Shown in pieces: positions 44,379 to 56,336 of a stretch of DNA of 64,000 bases. A program made the position numbers and the translations under genes. Source of the stretch: SAR86 cluster bacterium (lineage in GTDB: Bacteria; Pseudomonadota; Gammaproteobacteria; Magnimaribacterales; D2472). Position 1 is the stretch's first letter. Each line of letters begins with the position of its first letter. Under the pieces are notes generated by a model. It was not told where the DNA came from, ran no database searches, and saw nothing but the letters and a program-made list of their open reading frames with translations. The stretch spans positions 1,261,893-1,325,892 of the forward strand of contig CP097973.1 of assembly GCA_023703655.1 (NCBI GenBank), in the 5' to 3' direction.

Positions 44379-44398
44379 CTACTCTACCGTGACTGATT
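44379..44398 (-). repeat. Second copy of the glmS terminus
   Basis: Plus strand ctactctaccgtgactgatt; it matches 18 of 20 bases of the true glmS end at 46382-46401. On the minus strand it reads TCA GTC ACG GTA GAG TAG = S-V-T-V-E-stop. Both differences (GTG/GTA and GAA/GAG) are synonymous. It has no glmS reading frame in front of it. Confidence 0.85.
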
Positions 44399-44400
44399 GT

Positions 44401-44417
44401 TTTTGGGTGTTCCTATT
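44401..44417 (+). repeat. Inverted repeat, left end of cassette A
   Basis: TTTTGGGTGTTCCTATT is the exact 17-bp reverse complement of 46365-46381. It lies 2 bp from the second glmS-end copy. Confidence 0.85.
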
Positions 44418-44418
44418 A

Positions 44419-44793
44419 TTATTCATTACTTAAAAGACAATATCCTCTTTGTGTTATTTCTTCAACAGAAGAGGTTTGAAGAAACCAACTCGTAATTGTT
44501 AGGTTTGTTTTATTTAAAATATATAAAAGTATAGTTTGGTCAAAACTTACAATTTCATCCGAGTTATAAAGGGTTAAGAATGTATTAGTTTCTTTAAGAA
44601 TATTTAATCTCAAGTCCGGTACATCTTTTCCAGAAACAATAAAATGATCCCCCTCTCTTTGAAACGAACTCATTGAAATGTTTTTTGTTTGAAAACTACA
44701 AATATATTCCTCTGAACTAATACTTAAAGGAAAAAAGTAAATTAAAAGGAAAAATATTAGAGTAGTAAATCTTTTAATGTATTTAATCGTCAT
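44419..44793 (-). CDS. Exported protein of cassette A, unknown function
   Basis: The 124-residue protein has a clear signal peptide (basic start, then TTLIFFLLIYFFPLSISS, cleavage near residue 27). About 95 residues follow, with two cysteines (in EYICSF and GYCLLS) that could form a disulfide. Its stop lies 1 bp from the inverted repeat and its start overlaps the MORN gene by 11 bp. No family is recognised. Confidence 0.65.
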   Translation of the reverse strand: MTIKYIKRFTTLIFFLLIYFFPLSISSEEYICSFQTKNISMSSFQREGDHFIVSGKDVPDLRLNILKETNTFLTLYNSDEIVSFDQTILLYILNKTNLTITSWFLQTSSVEEITQRGYCLLSNE

Positions 44794-45634
44794 AAGTCTG
44801 AACTTTAAACTTACGTTGTTTTAATTCCTTCCAGTTACAAAATCGTCTTGTCCACTCTATAGGTGTTAAATACTCTTCGTGTTCTATCTTTATTAGTTCT
44901 TCTTCGGAGTATTTCGGAACATATTTACCGTTTTCATCAACTTTCGATTGATATCTACAAGTATATTTCTCCCAAATCTTTCGTGGTTCACTTAAGTCAT
45001 ATTGACCCTTCTCAATGTTTTCATGAAGGTATGATTTAAATTGTTCTAAATTGATATCTTTTTCTAAGAATTCTGAGGGTTTAAGTTTTAAACTAATCTC
45101 AGTTCTAAACTCATCACTTAGATATATTTCATATACCCCAAAACTAAAATCATCATGTTTTTTAGAATGAAAGAAGTAACCAAAACACTCTACCCCATCA
45201 ACATACTCATCAAACAACATAAATTTATCGTAATCATCATCTCTAAAACTTTTCTTTTCTTCTTCTCTACCTGATTTAGTTGTTTTTTCGGGTGTGTTGG
45301 TGGAAATACATTTTCCATTTTCCCAGGTTTCAGTTTTAATAACAGAACCGTCTTTCTCATAATAGGTTAAGGTTCCATGTTCTAATCCGTCTTTAAAATT
45401 TGTTTCTATCCACAATTCTCCTGAAACATAGTGAAAGTATGAAGGTCCATTGAGTTTTCCGTCCCTATAGTTTTTTACCAAAAGACTTTCATCTTCATCG
45501 TCATAATAGACATATTCACCATCGGGTATCACATCGAGGTTCGAGGGATTTTCATTGTATTGAAGTACTTCGGATGATTGGTCCTCTTCTTTCTCGAAAG
45601 AAATAAGTTGTCTGATTTTCTTTAGTAAATCCAT
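44783..45634 (-). CDS. MORN-repeat (MORN_2/YwqK-like) protein of cassette A
   Basis: The 283-residue protein carries about three MORN-type units at residues 36-98: DGEYVYYDDE, YRDGKLNGPSYFHYVSGEL and FKDGLEHGTLTYYEKDGSV. The C-terminal 150 residues are acidic/aromatic and unrecognised. MORN_2 repeats occur in proteins sometimes labelled as antitoxin-like, but function is uncertain. Its ATG follows the previous TAG with no gap. Confidence 0.7.
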   Translation of the reverse strand: MDLLKKIRQLISFEKEEDQSSEVLQYNENPSNLDVIPDGEYVYYDDEDESLLVKNYRDGKLNGPSYFHYVSGELWIETNFKDGLEHGTLTYYEKDGSVIKTETWENGKCISTNTPEKTTKSGREEEKKSFRDDDYDKFMLFDEYVDGVECFGYFFHSKKHDDFSFGVYEIYLSDEFRTEISLKLKPSEFLEKDINLEQFKSYLHENIEKGQYDLSEPRKIWEKYTCRYQSKVDENGKYVPKYSEEELIKIEHEEYLTPIEWTRRFCNWKELKQRKFKVQTYDD

Positions 45635-46018
45635 CTATCTCAATCTCAGATAGAAAGAAAATATTTTATGGTAAAACCTTACTTTAGGTAATTCACTTAC
45701 AAATTTAAGAAATTTCTCGGTTTCCTCTTCATGGATTCTAATTTGATCAGGATAGTCTTCCCCTGTTGGTACTATTGGTACTGGTTTTTGTTGATTTATT
45801 AATCCATCAGGATAGAGAAATATGTCTAATTCTTTTTTAAATGTATGAATCAAACTTACTACTTCTGAAGGTTCTCCTTCTTCTAGAGTTTTAGACTCAC
45901 TGTAATAAACCATACCGTTTCTTAAGTTAACAGAGTATCCATTTTGTAAAAGAACATTCAGTCTCCAGAGAACTGAATTTACCTCTAATCCTAAACTATC
46001 TTTAATGGTCATATACAA
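45635..46018 (-). CDS. Unknown 127-aa protein of cassette A
   Basis: I recognise no family. The first 40 residues (LGLEVNSVLWRLNVLLQNGY, then SVNLRNGMVYYS) look like a small helix-plus-hairpin domain resembling those in mobile-element accessory proteins; the rest is acidic with a Pro-rich linker and a C-terminal helical tail. ATG 46012 (residue 3) is an alternative start. It lies 20 bp after the recombinase-domain gene. Confidence 0.6.
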   Translation of the reverse strand: MYMTIKDSLGLEVNSVLWRLNVLLQNGYSVNLRNGMVYYSESKTLEEGEPSEVVSLIHTFKKELDIFLYPDGLINQQKPVPIVPTGEDYPDQIRIHEEETEKFLKFVSELPKVRFYHKIFSFYLRLR

Positions 46019-46038
46019 ATTATAGTCTATCCCGTTTA

Positions 46039-46275
46039 TTAAAAGGGATGGTGGTTGAGTTTGAATTTACCAACCTCAACTGGATATTGTTTTTTTCTTT
46101 GATTCTTAATACGAGAATTTCTTTGATTTCTTCTTTTTAAAACAGAATGAACTGAGGTGTTAAACCATTTCTTACCTCTTGGAGTACTAATTCCCCAAGA
46201 ATTCAACTTGTTTGAGATTTTTCTATAACCTAAACCTTTCTCTTCATGAAGATATTTGATTAATTGATAAACCAT
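46039..46275 (-). CDS. Stand-alone serine-recombinase-type DNA-binding domain protein
   Basis: From ATG 46275 the 78-residue product contains GYRKISNKLNSWGISTPRGK and WFNTSVHSVLKRR. This is the helix-turn-helix pattern of the Recombinase domain of large serine recombinases, without any catalytic serine domain. The frame stays open upstream through the inverted repeat and into glmS (to a TTG at 46449), so a longer product of up to 136 residues with part of its N-terminus encoded by host sequence is possible. It probably binds the element end or the glmS target. Confidence 0.6.
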   Translation of the reverse strand: MVYQLIKYLHEEKGLGYRKISNKLNSWGISTPRGKKWFNTSVHSVLKRRNQRNSRIKNQRKKQYPVEVGKFKLNHHPF

Positions 46276-46364
46276 TTCCTGTCTTTTGGAGTATTCCCTC
46301 TCAAAAGTAAGGTTATTAGACTCTAGTTCTATTTCGAATTCTAAATATGGGATTGTGTTCTTAA

Positions 46365-46381
46365 AATAGGAACACCCAAAA
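46365..46381 (-). repeat. Inverted repeat, right end of cassette A
   Basis: The minus strand reads TTTTGGGTGTTCCTATT, identical to the plus strand of 44401-44417. It begins at the base after the glmS stop codon. Confidence 0.85.
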
Positions 46382-46401
46382 CTATTCCACCGTGACTGAT
46401 T
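46382..46401 (-). repeat. Copy 1 of the glmS terminus (functional end of glmS)
   Basis: Plus strand ctattccaccgtgactgatt, the last codons of glmS (TCA GTC ACG GTG GAA TAG). It is repeated at 44379-44398 (18/20) and, degenerately, at 43577-43597. Confidence 0.85.
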
Positions 46402-48205
46402 TAGCCAAGTTTCTAGGTTGATCGAGGTCTGTTCCTCTATGACAGGCAACGTAATAAGCTAGAATTTGAAGTGGAATAGTATAGATGATAGGAGCTATAA
46501 ATTTATTGCATTTAGGCATTCCAATATAGCTCCCACTATCTATCGTAAACTGATCTTGGCCTTCACCAAACACGTATAGGGTTCCGCCTCTTGCTTTTAC
46601 CTCTTCAAGATTAGAAATCAATTTCTCAGTTAAGTCGTTCTCAGGTGACAAGGCTACAATTGGAATACTGTCATCAACCAAAGCCAGAGGTCCATGTTTT
46701 AGTTCACCGGCTGGGTAGGCCTCTGCATGGATATAAGATATTTCCTTCAATTTAAGAGCGCCCTCTTGAACGATTGGGAAAAATATTCCACGGCCAAGAA
46801 ATAGAGCATTATTTTTTTCCGCTATAGCAGGCGTGATTTTTTGAATGGCAGTTTTTGTGTCTAGTGATTCGTCAATCGCTGCTGGTAAATCTTTAAGCTC
46901 TTTGGTAATCGCCTCTCGCATGATTGGATTCTTGTCTTGACTTTTTGCAATTGACATTGCTAACAACAACAAAGACACCAATTGGGTAGTAAATGCTTTG
47001 GTGGATGCAACGCCAATCTCAGGCCCTGCGTTTGTAAATAGAACATGGTCTGATTCTCTAGCTAAAGAGCTGGTAGGTACATTACATATTGAAAGTGTAC
47101 TTAGATAATCTTTATCTCTAGCATAACGTAAGGCAGCTAAAGTATCTGCAGTCTCACCCGATTGGGAAATAGTTACAAATAATGTCCCATCTTCCACCAG
47201 TGGATTCCGATAGCGATATTCACTCGCAAAATCGACGTAGCATGGAATGCCAGCAATTTCTTCAAACCAAAATCTACCAACCTTTCCCGCATGCAAACTG
47301 GTGCCGCATGCAACAAATTGAATACGTTTAGTTTTAGCAAAAATTTCTGACGAACCCAATCCAAAGATATTATCTAAGACATCATTGCTGCCAAGTCTGG
47401 ACTCAAGCGTGTTGCTTGCAGATTGAGGTTGCTCAAAAATTTCCTTTTCCATGAAATGTGAGAATTCACCCTTAGTAACAGAACTAGTTTCAATATCTAA
47501 ATGAGTTACGTCTCTGTTAACTGATTTGCTCTTCGCATCAAATATCTCATAGCTATCTTTTTTTACAACAGCGGTATCGCCATCCTCTAGAAAGACAAAA
47601 TTTGAGGTCAATTGTGCTAATGCGAGAGGGTCAGAGGCTGCAAAATTTTCCTCTATCCCCACACCAATTAATAACGGACTCTTATACCTAGCTATTACCA
47701 ATTGATCTTTATGATTTAGATCAACTGCCGCAATAGCATATGCGCCCTCTAATTCTTTTGTGGCCGACTGCATCGCACACAAAAGATCATTATTTTTGTA
47801 ATGATGGTGAATCAAATGCGCTATTAATTCTGAATCTGTTTGTGAGGCAAATTGATAGCCTGAATCTTTGAGCTTTTTGGTTAGCTCCTTATAGTTCTCG
47901 ATGATGCCATTGTGCACAATGTAGATCTGCTCATTAGATGCGTGGGGATGTGCGTTAGCTTCTGAAGGTTTTCCATGAGTTGCCCATCTGGTGTGTGCGA
48001 TACCTAATTTGCTCTTGGGTTTGTGTTCGATCATTAAGTCTTCAAGAGCCTGTACTTTTCCAAGGGCTCTTAAGCGAGTTACATGATCTTTTTGGTGAAG
48101 AGCTATGCCAGCTGAATCGTAGCCACGGTACTCCATTTTGTGAAGTCCTTGTATTAATAATTTACCAACATTTCTTGATGAGGCAGCACCAATAATTCCA
48201 CACAT
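46382..48205 (-). CDS. glmS: Glutamine--fructose-6-phosphate aminotransferase
   Basis: GlmS makes glucosamine-6-phosphate for peptidoglycan and LPS. The 607-residue protein starts MCGIIGAASS, with the catalytic Cys at position 2 (Cys1 after Met removal). The glutaminase domain includes HTRWATHGKPSEANAHPH. Two SIS domains follow, with ACGTSLHAG, SQSGETADTLAALR and TKAFTTQ. The C-terminus is DQPRNLAKSVTVE. It follows glmU by 2 bp. Its 3' end is the attTn7 site in many bacteria and here abuts two mobile cassettes. Confidence 0.97.
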   Translation of the reverse strand: MCGIIGAASSRNVGKLLIQGLHKMEYRGYDSAGIALHQKDHVTRLRALGKVQALEDLMIEHKPKSKLGIAHTRWATHGKPSEANAHPHASNEQIYIVHNGIIENYKELTKKLKDSGYQFASQTDSELIAHLIHHHYKNNDLLCAMQSATKELEGAYAIAAVDLNHKDQLVIARYKSPLLIGVGIEENFAASDPLALAQLTSNFVFLEDGDTAVVKKDSYEIFDAKSKSVNRDVTHLDIETSSVTKGEFSHFMEKEIFEQPQSASNTLESRLGSNDVLDNIFGLGSSEIFAKTKRIQFVACGTSLHAGKVGRFWFEEIAGIPCYVDFASEYRYRNPLVEDGTLFVTISQSGETADTLAALRYARDKDYLSTLSICNVPTSSLARESDHVLFTNAGPEIGVASTKAFTTQLVSLLLLAMSIAKSQDKNPIMREAITKELKDLPAAIDESLDTKTAIQKITPAIAEKNNALFLGRGIFFPIVQEGALKLKEISYIHAEAYPAGELKHGPLALVDDSIPIVALSPENDLTEKLISNLEEVKARGGTLYVFGEGQDQFTIDSGSYIGMPKCNKFIAPIIYTIPLQILAYYVACHRGTDLDQPRNLAKSVTVE

Positions 48206-48207
48206 AA

Positions 48208-49560
48208 TTATTTTTTACTTTTTGACCAGCCAGACTTATTAACTTGCTTGCCTCTTGCAATTGCTAAGGCATCATCCTCAACGTTCTTGGTAATAACAGA
48301 TCCGGCACCAACATATGCGTTGTCGCCAATTTCAACTGGTGCAACCAATGAGGAGTTTGTGCCTATAAAACTTTTTTTGCCAACTTTGGTTGTATTTTTG
48401 TTTTTGCCGTCATAGTTGCAAGTTATGGTGCCAGCACCTATGTTGGTTTCCTCGCCGATGTCTGCATCTCCAAGGTAAGCAAGGTGACTGGCTTTCGAGC
48501 CTTGGCCAAGGGTTGTCTTTTTGGTTTCAACAAAGTTGCCTACTCTCGCATCATTCTTAATAGTTGTGCCCTCGCGTAATCTTGCATATGGACCAATGTT
48601 GCAATTTGAGCCAATGCTGGTGCTCACAATATGAGAAAAGGCCTCAATCTTTGAGTTGTCACCAATTTCTACATCTTTGAGAAGCACATTTGGGCCAATC
48701 GAAACATTGTTGCCAAGTGTGACTTTGCCCTCCAAGATTGCATTTATATCAATTGAGCAGTCTTTGCCTGCGCTGACCTCACCACGCACATCTACTCTAG
48801 ACACATCCGATAGGGTAATGCCCATTTCTAACAAGTCTTTAGCTTTCATATCTCTGTATATTGTTTCAAGCTGTTCTAATTCAGCCTTAGTATTTGCTCC
48901 CACTACCTCATTAGGATCAATACTAACAGGCTTTATTTTAACATTGTTTTCATAACCTATTTTTATCACGTCAGTGAGATAGTATTCTCCTGCTGCATTC
49001 TTATTATCGACCAAAGCCAACAACTCATTTAAAGCGCTGCTTCTCATCACCAAAATTCCAGTGAAAACTTCATTGATCTTTTTTTCTTGGTCTGATGCAT
49101 CTTTTTCTTCGATGATACAGGTGGCAAAACCATCGGTATTTTTTATTACTCGCCCATACCCAGTTGGATCATTTAATTCCATTGTAAATATAAAAGCATC
49201 ATGCTGATCATCAATGCCATCTAAAATTGTGCTTGCTTGTATTAATGGTACATCTCCATAAAGCACGAGCACCATATCGTCTTGATTAGAATTTGGCATG
49301 CCCGTTTTTACAGCATCAGCTGTGCCGATTTGTTGTGCTTGGAAGACTGTCATCACTTTATTGTGATTTAGACTGAGGTGATCGATTAAAAGTTCCTTTT
49401 CATAGCCAACTACAACACTTATTTTCTGGGATATTTGTGAAGCCGTATTAAGAACATGATCGATAAGATATTTGCCAGCCAAAGGCTGCAATACTTTTGG
49501 CAGATTGGTCTGCATCCTGGTGCCCTCACCGGCTGCTAATACTATGATGTGATAATTCAA
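48208..49560 (-). CDS. glmU: Bifunctional GlcNAc-1-P uridyltransferase / GlcN-1-P acetyltransferase
   Basis: The 450-residue enzyme makes UDP-GlcNAc. The N-terminal nucleotidyltransferase domain has VLAAGEGTRMQTNLPKVL and VLYGDVPL. The C-terminal left-handed beta helix of hexapeptide repeats has GPYARLREGT, NFVETKKTTLG, ASHLAYLGDADIG and GAGTITCNYDGKNK. It is downstream of atpC in the common atp-glmU-glmS order. Confidence 0.97.
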   Translation of the reverse strand: MNYHIIVLAAGEGTRMQTNLPKVLQPLAGKYLIDHVLNTASQISQKISVVVGYEKELLIDHLSLNHNKVMTVFQAQQIGTADAVKTGMPNSNQDDMVLVLYGDVPLIQASTILDGIDDQHDAFIFTMELNDPTGYGRVIKNTDGFATCIIEEKDASDQEKKINEVFTGILVMRSSALNELLALVDNKNAAGEYYLTDVIKIGYENNVKIKPVSIDPNEVVGANTKAELEQLETIYRDMKAKDLLEMGITLSDVSRVDVRGEVSAGKDCSIDINAILEGKVTLGNNVSIGPNVLLKDVEIGDNSKIEAFSHIVSTSIGSNCNIGPYARLREGTTIKNDARVGNFVETKKTTLGQGSKASHLAYLGDADIGEETNIGAGTITCNYDGKNKNTTKVGKKSFIGTNSSLVAPVEIGDNAYVGAGSVITKNVEDDALAIARGKQVNKSGWSKSKK

Positions 49561-49583
49561 ATTAAGTTTAAATAAGTATTACC

Positions 49584-49997
49584 TTACTTGTTTTTTCTTA
49601 ATTTTTGTATAGTTTTGATTCGAGCAGCTGCTTCAGCAAGCTGGGCCGCAGCTTTTGTGAAATCTAACTCGGAGTCTCTATCAGCAAGTGTTTTTTCAGC
49701 TTGCTCTTTAGCTTTGATTGCTTCTGCTTCATCAAGACTATCGGCACGTTCGGCTGTGTCTGATAGAAAAGTTACTTCATTTGGTTGAACTTCGATGAAT
49801 CCACCTGAACAAAAAAATGTGAGTTCCTCTTTTTCAGTTTCTAGTCTTACTGGACCGGGTGCCAAGCCAGTAAGCAAAGGGGTATGGCCAGGTGCAATGC
49901 CTAGCTCCCCTAGAGTGCCAGTTGCGTATACCATTTTTGCCTCACCACTGAAAATTTCTTCATTAGAGGACACAACACTAACTTTAATTAAACCCAT
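49584..49997 (-). CDS. atpC: ATP synthase F1 epsilon subunit
   Basis: The 137-residue subunit has the N-terminal beta-sandwich (VYATGTLGELGIAPGHTPLL) and a C-terminal helical hairpin rich in Ala/Glu. It links gamma to the c-ring and can inhibit ATP hydrolysis. It is the last gene of the atp operon, 5 bp after atpD. Confidence 0.96.
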   Translation of the reverse strand: MGLIKVSVVSSNEEIFSGEAKMVYATGTLGELGIAPGHTPLLTGLAPGPVRLETEKEELTFFCSGGFIEVQPNEVTFLSDTAERADSLDEAEAIKAKEQAEKTLADRDSELDFTKAAAQLAEAAARIKTIQKLRKNK

Positions 49998-50002
49998 ATT
50001 TA

Positions 50003-52274
<2,272 letters not shown>

Positions 52275-52276
52275 GC

Positions 52277-53821
52277 TTAATATGTCTGCGTTTTAAGAAA
52301 GCTCTCTAATACTTTTACAAATTGTTTTTCAATTTCGTCGTCCCAGTCACCAGTTTCATTGATCCTAGATTCTAGGTCTGAATAATCTGCTGTAAAGAAT
52401 GAATGGAGTGCATTTTCAAAAGCACCCAACTTCTCAACATCTACTTCTTTCAGATAGCCTCTGTCGGCGGCAAAAAGCGTAATAGCTTGTTGAGCAACGC
52501 TTAAAGGGGCGTATTGCTTTTGTTTTAACAGTTCGGTTATACGTTGACCATGTGCCAACTGTTCTTTGGTTGCATCATCAAGGTCAGAGGCAAACTGAGC
52601 AAATGAGGCCAATTCTCTAAATTGTGCTAAGGCAAGTCTTACGCCGCCTCCAAGTTTCTTGATAATCTTTGTTTGTGCTGCACCACCAACCCTAGATACA
52701 CTGATACCTGGATTGATGGCGGGCCTAACTCCAGAGTTAAAAAGATCAGTTTCTAAGAAAATTTGCCCATCGGTAATTGAGATTACATTGGTAGGAACAA
52801 AGGCTGAAACATCCCCAGCTTGTGTTTCAATAATTGGCAGAGCTGTGAGTGAGCCAGTTTTACCTTTTACCTCTCCGTTGGTTAGTTTTTCAACATATTC
52901 AGAATTTACACGAGCGGCTCTCTCAAGCAATCGCGAGTGCAGATAAAACACATCACCAGGAAACGCCTCTCTACCAGGTGGTCGTTTAAGCAAGAGAGAT
53001 ATTTGTCTGTATGCAACCGCTTGTTTTGAAAGATCATCATAAACGATCAGAGCGTCTTCACCCCTGTCTCTGAAAAATTCTCCCATTGCGCAACCCGAGT
53101 AAGCTGAAAGATATTGCATTGCCGCTGGATCTGAAGCAGATGCTGAAACAATTATGGTGTGCGCAAGCGCATCATACTCTTCAAGCTTTCTTACTACATT
53201 TGCAATAGTGGATTGTTTCTGACCAATAGCAACATAGATACATTTAATACCGGTGCCTTTTTGATTAATAATTGTGTCTATTGCAACAGCTGTTTTGCCG
53301 GTTTGTCTGTCGCCGATAATAAGCTCTCTTTGTCCTCTACCTATCGGCACCATAGCATCAATAGCTTTTAGACCAGTCTGAACTGGTTGATCAACAGATT
53401 GTCTTGCTATTACTCCAGGTGCAACAACCTCCACTGGAGCTGTAAGTGATGCATTAATTTCACCACCCCCATCGATTGGATTTCCAAGCGCATCAACCAC
53501 CCTACCTAGAAGCTCATTACCAACTGGAACTTCAAGAATTTTGCCAGTACATGTTGCTTTTTGGCCTTCAATCAAATCAAGGTAGTCTCCCAACACCACC
53601 GCACCCACAGAATCTTGTTCAAGGTTAAGGGCTAACCCGAACACGCCATTTTCAAATTCAATGAGCTCTCCATACATGACTTCGCCCATGCCATGAATTC
53701 TAACAATGCCGTCAGAAACGCTCACTATTACCCCTTCATTCTTTCTTTCTGCACTTAAATCTAGTCCAGCAATTTTCTCTTTAAGAACACTGGATATCTC
53801 GGATGGGTTTAGTTGACTCAT
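52277..53821 (-). CDS. atpA: ATP synthase F1 alpha subunit
   Basis: The 514-residue non-catalytic nucleotide-binding subunit has Walker [31 protein letters not shown] and the signature [14 protein letters not shown]. Its N-terminus is [20 protein letters not shown]. It is 2 bp from atpG. Confidence 0.98.
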   Translation of the reverse strand: MSQLNPSEISSVLKEKIAGLDLSAERKNEGVIVSVSDGIVRIHGMGEVMYGELIEFENGVFGLALNLEQDSVGAVVLGDYLDLIEGQKATCTGKILEVPVGNELLGRVVDALGNPIDGGGEINASLTAPVEVVAPGVIARQSVDQPVQTGLKAIDAMVPIGRGQRELIIGDRQTGKTAVAIDTIINQKGTGIKCIYVAIGQKQSTIANVVRKLEEYDALAHTIIVSASASDPAAMQYLSAYSGCAMGEFFRDRGEDALIVYDDLSKQAVAYRQISLLLKRPPGREAFPGDVFYLHSRLLERAARVNSEYVEKLTNGEVKGKTGSLTALPIIETQAGDVSAFVPTNVISITDGQIFLETDLFNSGVRPAINPGISVSRVGGAAQTKIIKKLGGGVRLALAQFRELASFAQFASDLDDATKEQLAHGQRITELLKQKQYAPLSVAQQAITLFAADRGYLKEVDVEKLGAFENALHSFFTADYSDLESRINETGDWDDEIEKQFVKVLESFLKTQTY

Positions 53822-53832
53822 TTATTTACCTC

Positions 53833-54372
53833 TTAAAAATTTAGTTCATTTACTAGTTTTTGTACTTTGCCACGAATAGATAGGTCGAGCACCTCATCAT
53901 CAACTTTGATGGTGATTCCACCTATTAATGATTTATCTACAGAGAAATGTAGAGTTGCTGCTTCACCGTATTTTTTAAGCAGTAACTCTTCAACCTTATC
54001 CTGATTGTTCTTATCTAGCTCTATTGGCATAACTACATCAATGTTTTGTTTGTTGTGATGATCTGAAAGCAGTTGATCGTATATACGAAATATTTCCTCA
54101 AGCGCTTCTAGTCGATCGTTTGTTGAAAGTGTGGAGAGAAGATTCCTTACTAAAAGATTCACCTCTTTTGGTAGCAATGTAAATAATTTGGTAAGGATCT
54201 CTTTTTTTGATAGCTCGGGTGATGAAATTAAGGCGCCAACGTCTTTATGGTTAAAAATTTCTTTAACAGCCTCAAGATGGTTGTGGGTTTCAGATTCTTG
54301 TTTTGCATCTAATGCAGCAAGAAATAGTGCGTTGGCATATGGTCTAGCTATAGGGCTAAGATCTTTCTTCAT
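53833..54372 (-). CDS. atpH: ATP synthase F1 delta subunit
   Basis: The 179-residue stator subunit starts with IARPYANALFLAA and ends with the family pattern DKSLIGGITIKVDDEVLDLSIRGKV (in parts). It connects F1 to the b-subunit stalk. It shares one base with the atpF end (TAATG). Confidence 0.95.
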   Translation of the reverse strand: MKKDLSPIARPYANALFLAALDAKQESETHNHLEAVKEIFNHKDVGALISSPELSKKEILTKLFTLLPKEVNLLVRNLLSTLSTNDRLEALEEIFRIYDQLLSDHHNKQNIDVVMPIELDKNNQDKVEELLLKKYGEAATLHFSVDKSLIGGITIKVDDEVLDLSIRGKVQKLVNELNF

Positions 54373-54842
54373 TATATTTTCTTTGCTGCTTCTATTATGA
54401 TTTTCTCGTGCTTATCTTTTGATATTTCTTCTTCAAGAATTTTTTCTGTTGTAGAAATAATAATTTCTGAAACATCCTTTCTAAGCGCTTCGCGAGTTTT
54501 GGTAATCTCACCCTCTAACGTTTTGTTAGCAGAGGTAATAATTTTCTCTGCCTCTGTTTCTGCCTTGGTTTGTGCATCAGATACAATCTGTGATGCTCTT
54601 TGGTTGGCTTTTTCAATAATAATGGCGGCCTCTTGTTTGGCTTTTTCAAGCTCAGCGCTTGAATTTAATTTAGCTTCTTCCAGCGAATCATTAGCTTTCT
54701 TTGCAGCCTCCAAACCGTCTGTTATTCTTTGTTCCCTCTCCTGCATGATTGCTATGATTGGAGGCCAAACATAACGCCAACAAATCGCGACAAAAATTAC
54801 GAAAGCAAGGGTTTGTCCTAAGAGGGTTGCGTTAATGGTCAT
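54372..54842 (-). CDS. atpF: ATP synthase F0 b subunit
   Basis: The 156-residue protein is an N-terminal membrane anchor (TLLGQTLAFVIFVAICWRYVWPP) with a long Ala/Glu/Lys-rich coiled coil. This is the peripheral stalk. It sits directly between atpE and atpH. Confidence 0.96.
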   Translation of the reverse strand: MTINATLLGQTLAFVIFVAICWRYVWPPIIAIMQEREQRITDGLEAAKKANDSLEEAKLNSSAELEKAKQEAAIIIEKANQRASQIVSDAQTKAETEAEKIITSANKTLEGEITKTREALRKDVSEIIISTTEKILEEEISKDKHEKIIIEAAKKI

Positions 54843-56316
<1,474 letters not shown>

Positions 56317-56336
56317 TTATACCCCATCAAACAAGA

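Larger units (their letters stand above)
44401..46381 (-). mobile_element. Cassette A: 1981-bp inverted-repeat element at the glmS 3' end
   Basis: The unit is bounded by perfect 17-bp inverted repeats. Its right end touches the glmS stop codon exactly, and the left end is followed 2 bp on by an 18/20 duplicate of the last 20 bp of glmS. It carries four same-strand genes in tight order: recombinase-domain protein, 127-aa unknown, MORN protein, exported protein. No complete transposase or integrase is present, so mobility would need homing recombination or help in trans. Confidence 0.72.

Noticed and set aside
43577..46401. A Tn7-family transposon at attTn7
   Set aside because: The position fits, but there are no tnsA-E-like genes, no long Tn7-type ends with repeated 22-bp sites, and the flanking duplication covers glmS coding sequence rather than a 5-bp target downstream.
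46276..46449. TTG 46449 as the certain start of the recombinase-domain gene
   Set aside because: It lies inside glmS in another frame and has no clear ribosome site; kept only as a possibility.
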